Shown one piece after another: positions 13,700 through 27,300 of a stretch of DNA of 64,000 nt. A program made the position numbers and the translations under genes. Each line of letters starts with the position of its first letter. The first letter of the stretch is position 1. Source of the DNA: Plazaster borealis (Eukaryota; Echinodermata; Asteroidea; Forcipulatida; Labidiasteridae); the NCBI GenBank assembly GCA_021014325.1, contig CM037457.1:10234538-10298537 (forward strand), given 5' to 3'. Under the pieces are notes generated by a model. The model worked only from the letters and a program-made list of their open reading frames with translations. It ran no database searches and was not told the origin of the DNA.

Positions 13700-15259
13700 T
13701 TGTGCAGCATGGTGTATATTTTATTTGTTCTTATAAGAATATTATTTAATTTATTGGTTTTAATCCTAATGTTGGAACCATGGTGTTTATATGAAGTATA
13801 AACTGCCTTTGAAATGTTCAGCTTTTTTTAAACATATCTTTTGTTTTCCATTGTAGTTTTGCAATTGTTCACCACATCCTCAAAAAAGGTCAGGGAACTT
13901 TGGATGTCTTGATAGTCTGTGTCTTGCTTCCCATGGTATTATTGTGAATTTTATTTTTCTATTGACCATGTGACCTTGTTTACAAAAAGAGTGACCTTGT
14001 ACATTCCAGGGCAATGTTTGACAGGACTGCACTGGTCATATGGGAAGTTTTACATTTTGTGTCATCATTTCAACATAAATTCAAGTATAAAAGTAACAGC
14101 TTAACAATGTGTGAGATGAGCCCCCCCCCCTTTCTTAACTTCAATTAATGAAAGTCGGATAAAATATTAGATTTTATGTGTTCTTCCATTGGGCTATGTA
14201 CACATCATGGCTGCATGAAGTCCAGGCTTTGTGTCTCTTTTGTAAACATGTCATGTCGCAGGTTACATTAGTCTATAGGATTGCTTATGTTCAACCACTA
14301 AACTGTGATAGCGCCCTCTGTTACCAACACCTTATTGACACTATACAACCCTGCCTCTAAGAATGTCTTCGATGACACTTTATAGTCGGGAAAATGTATG
14401 TATGTCAATAATTCAGATTAGATTGATGGACCATTTAAAATGAGTTTTTTGTTTGCCCTGAAATTTGTGTACATTAAGTGTAGGTGTATTTCCGGTGGAT
14501 TTACACGGACTATCTTTCCTCTACCTGTGGTCGAGGTCAGCCATGACCGTCTCTGCCCTGAAGGTTCAACCATAGTGGTAAACATAGATTTTTATCTCCT
14601 TGGTTCAACAATCATTAAGGAATCTATGTGCACCAATGTAAATATTGCGCACATACCACCAGTGTCAAGCATTCAGGATTTTTGTTTTGTGCTCACAGAG
14701 AAAGAATTGTGTTCGCAGACTGTGTGTTCGTTGTAGTGGGAGAAAACTGGAAGCAACACAGTAATTTATTCATCTGTGAATTTGAGCCATTCATTGGTTC
14801 GACGCGCGCCATGGTGGCACCATTATTAACTCGAGGGGGGGGGGCGGGGCAATGCATTGCTGTTTCCGTAACCAGGGATCCGAAAAAGGCCTTGAAAAGT
14901 TCGCCTCCCTCGATATAGATTGTTCCTTTACTACCCTCCAGGGTCTTACGCACAGCGTCTTGGAGGGCGACCTATTACCTTATCTCCCCGTGCACATGTT
15001 CATTATGTATAGAGAACAAGGGCAATTTACCTAACACATGTTGGTGGCCGTTTCCGAACTTATGCATACCACTCCCCTTGATTTGTATTGGTTAGAACCC
15101 GGAAGTTTTTGTTCCATTTGAGATAAGCATGATCAGCTTTCCCAAACTGTACATTCTTTCGTGGATTGTTACCAAACATCATGCTTCGGAACAATGCCCG
15201 TTGAACTTCTGTGAAACTTCAGCAGTACTTTCATCCACGGACGTATCACAAACAAACTT
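13700..15259. other. Intergenic interval between the first gene and the lectin receptor gene
   Basis: I see no protein-coding gene. A G-rich tract lies at 14834-14848. The interval should hold the promoter and 5' UTR of the receptor gene starting at 15260, but I cannot place a TATA box or start site. Confidence 0.4.
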
Positions 15260-15320
15260 ATGATGACTTCATTCATGATGATGATGGTGGTTATTGGTTC
15301 AGTTCATCTTCTTCAATCAG
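15260..15320 (+). other. Signal-peptide exon of the lectin receptor
   Basis: Two adjacent ATGs at 15260 and 15263 open a frame of 20 residues rich in Met and Val that ends with HLLQS at a GTAGGC donor. The following 3.1-kb intron is filled with nested mobile elements. The choice of start is based on hydrophobicity and phase, as no other upstream exon in phase was evident. Confidence 0.7.
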
Positions 15321-18300
15321 GTAGGCCTAAACCACTGTTTATAGATAGTTGCAGAATTGTCGACAATTTACTCGTCAATTTGGTGTAGTTGTGTGGCTTC
15401 CCAAAACGCAGAGTAATTTTAGGCCCGTTTGAAAGGGACTGTATACGTTTGGTAATTGGAATCCTCTGTTTGTTTCAATCCTATATAGTTGTAGATATTT
15501 ACCATAAAACTACCTTTGAAAATTTCATTTCAAAAGGTGGTCGAGTTTTTGAGATTGCAAAAAAATCTGGAGCGGTTATATCCACGCAGGAAGAAGAATC
15601 TGCAATTGGAATACACAATCTGAGAAACGTTACTGTTGTAACGCTTGTCGGATTCAAATTTTGGGGGATAAAAAGTGATTTTTTTTTTCCAGTGGCGTAA
15701 CTAAGGGGGAACGTCCCCCCCCCCCATTTGAAATCTGGACTTTTGTGATTGGAAATTTACAGAGTAAAATGTTACATTTTATACGCTTTGATGAGATAAT
15801 TTCGATGTTTTTAGAACTATTTTTCCATTTACATGCAGATTATCTTATTACAAAATAGTAAGTAACATAAAAAGGCGATGAAAAAGGGCTTGTTAAGGCC
15901 CGTAACCTGGAATTTTTTTTCGGGGGGGGGGGCCGAATAATATGAAAGAAAATGTACATCGGCGCGTTAGCGCCGCCCGATACGTAGAGACGCAGGGGGA
16001 GTGGGAGGAGGATGTGCCCCCCTCAGAAGTTCGAAATTTTGTTTTAAAAAATGCGCAATTCAAGCCATTTTGTGCACCATTTTTGCGCTATGATGTCGGT
16101 TATATATTATGTGAAAACAACTCGATTACAGCTGTGTTTCAATATTATTTCTGCGTATTTTATGCTCAGACGGCGTATGCCACCCATTGCGTCCTCTATT
16201 TACATCTTTGTATGTTATTTAATGTTATAAATGTTATAATGTAACGATAATAAGTCACAGTTACGATGCAGACTTTTTTAATTAATTAGTTTTTGCACAT
16301 TTTGTTTTGTTTAATAGGTTTTTTTTAGGGGGCCGTCCACCCCCCCCCCCCGATTACGGGCATGGGCTTGTTTTAAAGAAAAAGGCAAACGGAAACTTGG
16401 CCAGAAGTGCCCCCCCCCCCTTAGAAAAAGAGGTGCACCCCCTTGTGCCCCCCTGAAATTTTACCCTAGTTACGCCTTTGCTTTTTCCATAACCGCAGTA
16501 CTTCGAAGTGAAACGTTTCTCAATGCATTATACTACCCAAAGCTGCTGTACTTCTTACCAAGTAGGCCTAAGTTTGTATTGCCACTACTTTTCAGAGTCA
16601 TTACCAAAGGTATACAGACTCTTTAAGTCAAAAACGATAATAGGGAAATTAATTTTTTGACAATTTGCAAAACTTCTTTGAGCTGGAGTGCCAACCTCAC
16701 GGAAGTGATTAGTACAAGAGCAGTTTATCATTGTTTTATTAAAGCCGTGGTGAAGAGTTACTTAATATATTTGTTATACCACTCTTGTTTTATCGTTGGT
16801 TTAGTTAGTAGGCCTACCTTATCTTTGATTACCGGTACTTGATTTTATTTTTCTTTCTGTAGGTGTTCATTCTATTTATTTACCATTCCAATGTCTTTGT
16901 TTTTCTGTGGCTATCAATCATTTCGTCCGAAATGTTTACAAGTTCTACGAGAGTTTATACTATGGTGAAACAAACTTTCTATGGACCGAACCATACCGAA
17001 CAAACGATAGTACTCATGTATAGGTCTTATTCTTTACCATGATTAACAAGGAAGCACGTAAATTTTAATATAAAGGTGACGGGGAAAGGCCAACCCTGCA
17101 GGAAACAACGCTGGTGTGAACTGACGTATACAAAATCCTGATTTACGAACAGGATATAATTTTATCACACGGTGTTTGTTTAGTTTCACTATTTGCACAC
17201 TGTCATAAATACCGATAATTTATCAACACAAATTTGTTATTTTCAATCTGAAAAAACCCATTGATTATAAAGTTCATACACGGTTACTATCTTCTAGAGA
17301 AACATATCTGTCTGGCGGTGAAGGTGAAGACCCCAAAGTCACCGTTGGTTATTTCGATGCCCAATATAAACGTACACAAAATCCCTGAAGAAAAAAAAAA
17401 ACATAAACATTTTTTCGATGCTTTACACTCACACAGATTTGTGGGCTGACATGGTGTGTTTATTGAAAACTCCACGATGGAAATTAATTTACTCTTCCAC
17501 CAAAATACAATGTACTTTTCCTTTAAATTTAGAAACTTGGATGGGAGAGGCAGTACTTTTTTCTTTGTGTCTCGAAGCACATGTTCCAGTGTTATGTCAG
17601 TGTGGTACAGATGGTTTGCGTGTATTGATGAAAATTACGAAGGATTCTTCACGATGCGTGTTAACCCATGCAGATGTTATGATTTCGACTAATAGTCAAA
17701 AGAATCATGCACTTTAGGCCTAGCTATTATGATGGTAATATCCTTTGGCAAGCCCTGGGCCCAATTTCAGAGCTGCTTAAAGGCATGTACACGTTTGGTA
17801 ATTACTCAAAAAATATATTAGCATAAAAACTTACTTGGTAACAAGAAACGGAGAGCTGTTGATAGTATAACACATTGTGAGAAACGACTCCCTCTGCAGT
17901 AACGTAGTTTTTGAGAAAGAGGTAATTTCTCACTAAAATAATAAAAACTTCTTGCAAGAAGTTATAATTCCTATCTGAAAGCACACAAATTTGTACAACA
18001 AGGGTGTTTTTTCTTTCATCATTTTCTTGCAACTTCGATGAAAATTTTCACAGGCTTGTTATTTTATGCATATGTTGGGATACACCAAGTGAGAACACTG
18101 GTCTTTGACAATTACCAAACGTGTACAGTGCCTTTAAGCACAACAAGTAGCTAAGCACAACAAAGTATTCTTACAAGAAAGGTTCCATAGGCAAAATGCC
18201 ATGTATGATCTGTGACTGATATCTTGATTTTCCTTAGAAGCACATTTTAAAGCTATTTTTCTGCTTAAGCAGCTCTGTGAAATTGGACCCTGGTTCTCAG

Positions 18301-21300
18301 CGTTGTTTAGGATAAAGGATTCAGATCCAAATTATTTGTACAGTTTCAACCCTTTCTTTTGACTCTGATGGTTTTTAATTTGGCTTCTATAGTACGTGGT
18401 CAACAGTACTGCCCACACAACGGTTTTCTTTTCCGTGATGAATGCTTCTGGATTCTTGACGATGTAGAACGCTGGGTTGATGCTGATCAAATGTGCAATA
18501 ATATGTACCAAGGTGCTCGGCTGGTCGCCATCACTGATAAAGAAATGAATGTAAATATTCAATTTTGTTTATCGGGGGTGTTCAATAGTTTATTTAGTTT
18601 AAATGATAATAATTATCCGGTGGGGTGAAATGTGAATTTCTGAAGTGGTGTTTGGTTGTTTGTTTGTTTGTTTGTTTGTTTGTTGATGGGTTTTTTGTGG
18701 TGTTGCTCTTTTGCAGATTACCTTTATCTTTTTTGATTTAACATTATTTTTGTTGATGTTTAGGACTTTCTTGTCGACAAAATCCATCGGGATTATGTGT
18801 GGATTGGGCTTCATGACACACACAACGAGAGCGATTGGAAATGGTCAGACGATTCCCCCGTGAACTACACGTTAGTAAATATAACTGATCTTAAGGTGAC
18901 ATTATACATTAATTGGGCCTACTGCCAATTGTCGAATTTTGAAATGAGTTAGGTTTAGGTTTACATTTATTTCACATTAGTTTCCTTACTCTGTGTATTT
19001 CTAAAGCGGTCCGATGGTGATAATGAATGTGGCGCGAACTTTTCCGTCAAATGAACGACTCAATTGACCAACTTCAGTCTGCGCCAGGCCTAACACCGGA
19101 AACTACCCGTGTGCTCAATGAGCAGAAAAATAATTTAAACATGTTACTTAAAAACGAGGCCAGGGGCGCTCTTGTCAGGTCGCGTTTCAAACACATAACT
19201 GAAGTTGACACCAGCTCGTCATACTTCTTTCAGCTGGAAAAAACTCACTCACAGTCTAAAACAATAACCAATGTGCAGCTGCCGTCCGGCACAGTCACTG
19301 ACGATCCTGATGAGATTAAATCTCATGTGCGGAATTTCTACCGCACACTGTACACCAAAGTACCGACTGACGAGAGCGCCCGCGACACTCTCCTTTCGGA
19401 CTTGCCATCACTTGATTCCACAGACTCGGAAGATCTTGATAGCCAGTTACTTCCTGAGGAACTTGACCTTGCAGCCAAGCAACTTAGCAATAACAAAGCC
19501 CCAGGTCTGGACGGTCTTTCTTGCGAGTTCTACCAATGTTTCTGGCCTCTCCTGAAAAATGACTTACTGTCCGTCTTAAACCATGCCATTGTCTACGGCA
19601 GCCTACCTCACTCCTTTCAAAGAGGCGTCATCTCTCTCATCCCGAAAAAGGAGACCTCTCTGACATCGCTAACTGGCGGCCCGTTTCCCTCCTCAACACC
19701 GACTACAAGATCTTTGCTAAGTTGCTGGCCAATAGGCTAAAGGGTCACATGCATTCGGTGATCCATCATGATCAATCTTATTGTGTTCCAGACCGCTCAA
19801 TTTATGACAATATTCTTCTCACTAAAGATATCATTAACTGTTCCAATTTAAATGACACTCCTTGCTGTGCTCAACCTTGATCAAAGCAAAGCCTTCGACA
19901 ATGTTGACCACGAATATCTATTTAGTACCATGAGAGCCATGGGTTTTGGTGACCGGTTCATATCTTACATAAAACTTCTGTACAAGGGTGCCGAAAGCCT
20001 TCTCAAGGTGGGCGGTTCACTCACCGCCACCTTCGCAGCAGAGAAAGGTATTCGTCAGGGCTGCCCGCTCTCTGGGCTGCTGTACTCCATTGCCATTGAG
20101 CCCCTGCTCAATACGCTAAGAAACAGATTGGGAACCAAAGGATTCCCTCTCCCTGGTACCGATAAACACTGTCAGGTCTCGGCCTACGCAGACGACGTCA
20201 CAATCTTCGTCACCACCAACTCTGGTTTCAGTATTGTAGACGATGTGTACAAACTTTTCAATAAATCCTCTGCTGCCTGCCTCAATTACAAAAAATCTCG
20301 GGGCCTGTGGGTCGGGTCCTGGACCGGCAGAACCGACGAGCCCCTCAACTTCCGCTGGAATAACGAGGGGCTTCCCTTTCTTGGAGTTCACTTGGGGAAT
20401 ACCAATTGCTACCTCAAACAAAACTGGATCGCCTGCAAAAACAAACTCGGCAACACTCTTTCATGCTGGAAAGGTATCGCGAACTCTCTTTCATACAAAG
20501 GCAAAGTTCTCATAACAAATCAACTTGCGGCTTCCAAAACCTTCCACTGTCTAGCCGTTCTCTCTCCCCCTGACAAAGTCCTGAGTGAACTACAGGATAT
20601 GCTCGTCGATTTCGTCTGGTCCAATAAGAGGCACCTCCTTAAGAAAAACCTTCTTTATCGCAAACCAGAGAGGGGAGGTCTAGGTCTAGCTTGCTTCCAA
20701 GCACGCGTGCTCACCTTCAGACTCTCTCTCATCCAACGTTATCTGAATCTATGTCCGCATCCCGCGCACACAATGATAAGTCACAATCTTCACAGATACA
20801 TGAAACTCAATCTCGACTTCCAACTCTTCCTGACCCACACTTCGTCCAAATTTTACACCAGCCTTCCTTGCTTCTATGGTGAGCTCTTGCGTGCTTGGAA
20901 GGCGTCCGGAGCTCGCGCCGAAATACCATCGGACTCCATCAATCATGTTATCAATCTCCCTCTCAGTAGCCCTCTCCTTAACGACGAAGCTGACGATGAG
21001 GACTTTTTCCCGCGCGACTCTCTTCGCACGGTATCACGCTTGTCAAACACCTCACAGACACAAACACCGGCACGTGGACAGAAGCTGATCACTTTCAACC
21101 CCCTCTCCCGGCTCTTCACCGACGCTCTCTCCGACTCCTCCAACTGGATCTTCAATGCTCTCGTGGTAAACTTCTCAAACACTTTCCAGTTATTTTCAAT
21201 GAAAACGGTGTCCGTCCGGCTAGCTTCAGGAACATCTCTGCTAGTTCAGCTCCTACGGTCAACTTTTCGCTCTCATCTAACACTAACGGACTCACCGCCT

Positions 21301-24300
21301 CATCCAAACAAATATACGGCATCTTCAATGACAGAGTCAACTCGCACCCTCCTCAAACTACTACATACTGGCACGAATCTGGACTGTTTGATTCCTCCCA
21401 AACCATACAATGGGGAGGAATCTACCAGCTGCCGACTTCAAAAAAAGAAGGAGACACTCAGTTTAAACTCCTGCACAACATACTACCTTCTCTTCCAGTA
21501 CTTCATCATCTAAACCCTGACATATGCTCCTCCTGTGGCTGGTGCGGGGTCAGGGGAACGCTTCTACATCTATTCATCCTCTGCCCAGCCATACAATCCG
21601 GTCTAAATCTGCTCTACGCACTTCTTCATCGAATCCTTCCAGACCTGAAACTCAATTTCGACCTCTACTGGACGCTCATCCCGTGCGCTAGAGGCCGCCT
21701 TAAAGGGGCAGTACGCCTATCAAACTTCCTCATCGTCAGCTTCAAACACGTTATTTACTGGCTATACAGAACCTCACGCTTTTCCGATCCTTACATAATT
21801 TGGCGCAGTCGCCTGCAACATAAAATTCTCATTGATTACAACTACTACAACCTCTGCAACAATCCTGCTGGTTTCATCACAAAATGGTCTTTCAACAACG
21901 CCATTTTCACAATCGTCAATAACAAGATAACATGTTTGATGTAGTCCCCCACACGATATCTCCTCTATTTTCTGATTACTTTTTTAACAATGTGTATTTT
22001 CTGTAATTTACCTACTCTGTATTAGTACAGAATTTATCTCTCGCTTAAATTTGCATCCTTTGTGGGGGGAGGCAGGTTTCGTGTTTCGTTCCCCCCTCTG
22101 ATCGGGCTTTTTGGTGTCGGAGGAGTCTTACATTCCGCGGTCGTGTTCCTTGAGAGTGTTGGGTTCCAACCACTTCCAAAGAGTGTCTGACTCCTTCGAT
22201 ACCTTGCCTAGTTGGGGGGGGGGGGTGGACGTGGGATTTGTTTTTTCTGGCGAGGGATGCTCGCTTATTTTTATTGATTATTGTTTACAACGTAATTTCC
22301 CTGTAATTTTGTAAACTATTGCAAGCAACTTCAATCGTTTTGAAATAAAGTTGTCATTGAAAAGTCAAAAAGTCTGTGTATTTCTAAAGCGGTCCGATGG
22401 TGATAATGAATGTGGCGTGTGGCCGAGCGGATAAGAATACCGAACTCAAGCTCTGGTGTTTCTGATCAGCAGAGTGTGGGTTCAAATCCCAGTCGTGACA
22501 CTTGTGTCCTTAAGCAAGACACTTAACCACATGCTTCGTCCTTCGGATGGGACGTTAAGCCGTAGGTCCCGTGTGTTGTGTAATGCACGTAAAAGAACCC
22601 AGTGCACTTATCGCAAAGAGAAGGGGTTCGCCCCGGTGTTCCTGGTTTGATTGACTGCATATTGCGCCACAGCACCTTGTAAACCATTACATGGTGCTAT
22701 GTAAAGGAATAGGGCTCATACTTCAACACGTAACTCCACTTACCTTGTAGGAAAAATACTGAGCGCTTTGAGACACCCATCGGGAGTATAAAGCGCTATA
22801 TAAGAACTGCATTAGTATTATTATTATGTCTCGGGACATTACTTGCAGGAACTTCAATGAAGAAGACCAAACCGATCCGTCTGGAGCCGAAGCAATGGAG
22901 AATAATTGTGTGGCGTTACAGAAGAGCACCGGCAAATGGAAAGACTCAAAGTGTCATGATTATAAAGGGATAATCTGTGCCCAGCCACGTGAGTCACATT
23001 TGTCCATCCTAAACAATCTGCTCGTGCCCGCTAAACAATATTGTCTGCGTTTTGCTTATACAATGTTTAAATTTACTTTAAAAAAAATTCCTTCCAGGTT
23101 TCACTAACGGTTTTTATATATGGACAAGTATTTTCATGTGAAACTAAATACTATGGCGATTGATCATTCACAATATTTTTCCCAAATAGGCTGCCAACGG
23201 CAATCCGAGATGCTGATTCCTTGACATTTTAAAAATCTCTTTGAAAACCGACCTTAAGAATCATTTTTGTGTCACTTAATTGTTATTGTTGTTTTTTAGT
23301 TACGGTCCTTGTCTTTTGTTTTGAACTTTTTTTACAGCGCTGTGATGTCTATGTGACATAGAAAGCGTTTTTTAAATCTTTAATAATATTATGAATTATT
23401 ATATTATGACATTTGCAGGCAGTCCACCTCATTGCCCAGATGGAGGAACACTATTTCGGGATCAATGTTACTGGTATGGTGGAGTCAATAATTGGTCTGC
23501 GGCAAACGAGGATTGCGCACGATTCGGAGATGGAGTAAAACTCGCAGTTGTTCAAGACTCTGAACTCAACGTAAGGACCTGGGCCCAATTTTATAGAGTT
23601 GCTTAGGCAGAAAATTTTGCTTAACGAATTTCTGCTAAGCAAAAATAAGCAGGATATCAGTCACAGATGATATCATGTGACTGGTATGCAAAATATTTTG
23701 TTGTGCTTAACTACTATTTTGTGTTTAAGCAGCTCAATGAAATTGGGCCCTGTTCTCGGTTCTCGCTCAACGTTTCAAACCCCCACCAAATGAATTCTTT
23801 GCCGACTTGCCTTACAACAATTGCGTCTAATAAAAGGATAACAGTTTTATTATTCGTATATTCTGCATGAGAACTCGTGCATTTCTAATGTTTGAATAGT
23901 GCAATCATCATAATCATCCTTTGTGTTCTTGTTTTGCAGGCATTTCTAGCTAGATTGATACACTCCGGTATATGGATAGGTCTCCATGATCGTGGAAAAG
24001 AAGGCAAATGGGAATGGGTGAACGGAAGTCCGCTTAAAGAAACCAGGTAAGTGTGAATGTTCTCCGTGATCGCTGGTGTATCTGGATGGAAAATGTAAAG
24101 TCCAATGAAAATCTAAGGATAACAGGAAAAATGATTACATTCTGGTTCCAAATCACCCATAGCTCATCTTAGCATTTCGGGGGGAAATAAACCACTCTAC
24201 TTTTATTTTTGAAGTTACCAAAACTGGATGGTAGGCAAACCTCGAAACGGGACCCAATCTCCTGACTGTGCTGAGCTCAACAACATGCGTGCAATCGGAC

Positions 24301-27300
24301 TGTGGAAAGATCAGTTGTGCACCAAGTCGACTCGCTATGTGTGTGCCCTGCAACGTAAGATGACATTTGTATTAATATAAGTATACAATGTTGAGGATTA
24401 AGACTGACCCACTGCAATTTTTTATGTCAAACTTTACAGTCATGTTATGGTCATCTTGCATACTATTTCCATTTTCTCCGCAGCGTGTTATGAAGGAGGT
24501 AACACTGGATCCGGGGATGGGGTTGACGGGGCATCAGATGAGAGTGACAACTGTTGGGAAGTGTCGTCTGATAGGAGATGTACAAGTTGTGTAACCGGTA
24601 GTCAATGCAGAAAGGGGGATGACAAGTGTCTTTGTGATTATCAGTTTGCTGGTATGGCTTGTGATAAAGGTAACCTCTCATAAATGCACTTCACTGTATG
24701 ACTTTTCAATAAATACAATATTGCGAATAACAACAGGTCAGCTCAATGTTGATACTTTTAATTCAGAGTGTGGTTTATATCATGGTTGGTATACAAACAA
24801 GTTGTCTTGAAAAGTATGGCAGCATTCCAGGGAAATATTTGTTCAGTGTGATGGGTTTAACAGTACTGATGATGCCAAGTTTAATTGTGTTTTTGTTATG
24901 CCTGTTCCTTTGCAGAGGACATGAAAGTGACAATTTACGGCCCTGGTCAATCCAATTTGGGGTCAAATATCACCATGCGTTGTCACGTGAACCTACCCTC
25001 CACTGACGTCACAGTCTTGTGGCAAAAAGCCATCGACACGGAGATTTATTTAAATGATGAAAAGACCGACATCAAGGTATATCCTGAAAGTGGGGACTAC
25101 GAACTGACGATTAAAAACCTACAGAACGAGGACGCCGGATCGTATGTTTGTGTTGCATCCACGATTTTGGGCGAGGTCAGCGTTCTTAAAATGGACACAT
25201 TCCTTGTCGATGTAGGTAAGAAACCATCCATAACGACGGATTCTGTTGCAATTAGTGAATATTTTCAGCTATGTGATAATCTTTATATCCGGTTAGAAAA
25301 ATAATAATCTTGTAACTAACTTGTTTTAAATATGTATTTGGTCATCATTATCTTCGCAGTTCTGACAATAAATAACTAAAATTTCCTCACACAAACGTAA
25401 CTAAATAAGTATTTGATAAGTAGTTTTCAAACAGTAAGGTTAGAGAGTTCTTGTCAATTAAACATTTATTTTCTCTTTTCAGCTCCTTCCGTAGGCCTAC
25501 CGGGTGTTGGTGGAAGCGCATCAGGTAAAATCAAACTATTTGAACACCTGAGTTTCAGTACATTGGGCTATATTATGTAAATTAAACAACATCTTAAACG
25601 TCTATCTATGTTTGCAGCAATAATTTTCGATTTGCAAGTACAAAACTACCGGTAACATACCAATTATACTTATGTGTTTATTTGACAGATGATGAAGGCA
25701 ACACGGATGTGGTGAATCAAGGTAACACATTATTTTCTGGTGCGAATTACAGCAGATGAATTACAATTATATGGGAACTAACCGTTGAATGAAAATTTGT
25801 ACACACTACGAAAACACTAATGCCAGAGACCGAATAGACTGTGCAAGTCTCGCGCACATTTGAACTTCCGGGACCATTGTGGTCCCAACCATTATGGAGA
25901 TTTACGTGGGCAATATTTTGTTTTGTCAATTATTTTAGTTTAACGTGGTTTATGACCAATACAAATATATAAACTTGACCTCAGCTTCCGGTTGCTGCAA
26001 AAAAAATAAGAATTTTGTGCTCACCTCCGATCACACAACTTATGTAAATGCTTGTTTTGGATGCGTGATGATAATCGTCAGATGCTGTAATTGCAACGCG
26101 AAGCCTTTTCATAGCAGTCTATGGTTGTTGAGGAGTCAGCGTCCCCTATAAACTGCGCCAAGCGTTAATTTGACGCCCATTGTGACCATCGCGAATCCAC
26201 GAATGTGGTTTCTGAAAAGTTAAGATCAACTATAAGCATCCTTGTCCCAGAGTTTTATTTTGCTTTAATACTTACTAACAAATTATTTGTGTATTTATTA
26301 TAAACACAAAAACTGATTTTATTAACATGTAAGGAATATTTTTGATGTTCAGAGTTTATCATTAAAAATAATTTAAAACGAAGATTTGATTTCAGATAAA
26401 AAAATGTTCTTCGTTTGACGTGTTTTCTCGTTCCAATACGCGCGAGACTTGCACAGTCAATTGGAAGAATCATTCCAGTTTTTGTTGCCAGGGGCTTTTT
26501 CCATGTCTCGACTGGGCTCCGGCTCCGAACTCTGTTTGATGATGGAAACACCTTGCAAAATGTACACTGTTTCTAAATTAATGACGGAGCCCAGCCGGGG
26601 CCGGAGCCAAAGCCGAGGTTTGGATCTGCTTGCGGCAAGATGGCTACCTGTTAATCACAATGAACAGACAACGTATAGTTTCTTTCGAACTCAGTTTGGT
26701 TATGGTATGTTTTTAAAGAACAAGATAGTTCTGTGATGAAAATGTTTTTACCTCGCTTGTTCTTCTTTGTTAAAATAAGCCGCTATTTTCGCTCATATTC
26801 ACGTAGCTAGGCCTATATTGAACTATTTACTTTTTTGAAGCCAAATGGCGGTCGTATACAATAATATGCAGAAACTCATCCAGAAGAAGTTAGTATTTGG
26901 TTCCGAAATGTATATCTTTCTTGTACTTTTTTACAGGTGTTATTTGGGGGACTCTAATTGGAATGGGTACGATCTGCATTGGCTGTGTACTTGCAGTTAT
27001 CGTCATCAAGGCTAAAGCGAAGAGAGTACGTATTGAGCATTAGACTTCGGATTCATACATTATGATAGTGTTCACCCGCCCCAACCCCGCACACAGACAT
27101 CCACGCAAACACCCTAGCCCTGGCGGCCTTTCACTTTCGTATTTACTACACAGCACATAGGAAGAGTCCTATATAGGGCTAGTCAATGAACTATGTAAGA
27201 CCTTACATCCTTTTAGTCAGTGTAAAATCTGGAGATACATATTGACTTCTAACAAAAACACACACAACAAAAACCGCCAATGAAGTTTCAAGTAAACCTT

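Noticed and set aside
14440..15034. Overlapping open frames upstream of the lectin receptor as extra exons
   Set aside because: No domain content, G-rich low complexity inside, and no phase-compatible donor joining to 18393 better than the signal-peptide exon.
19035..22372. LINE insertion destroying the lectin receptor gene
   Set aside because: The insertion is wholly inside an intron. The donor at 18871 and acceptor at 22848 are intact and phases still match.
22418..22503. tRNA-Leu gene
   Set aside because: The sequence continues into a body and (ATT)n tail shared with 53585-53988. It is the head of a SINE, not an independent tRNA gene.
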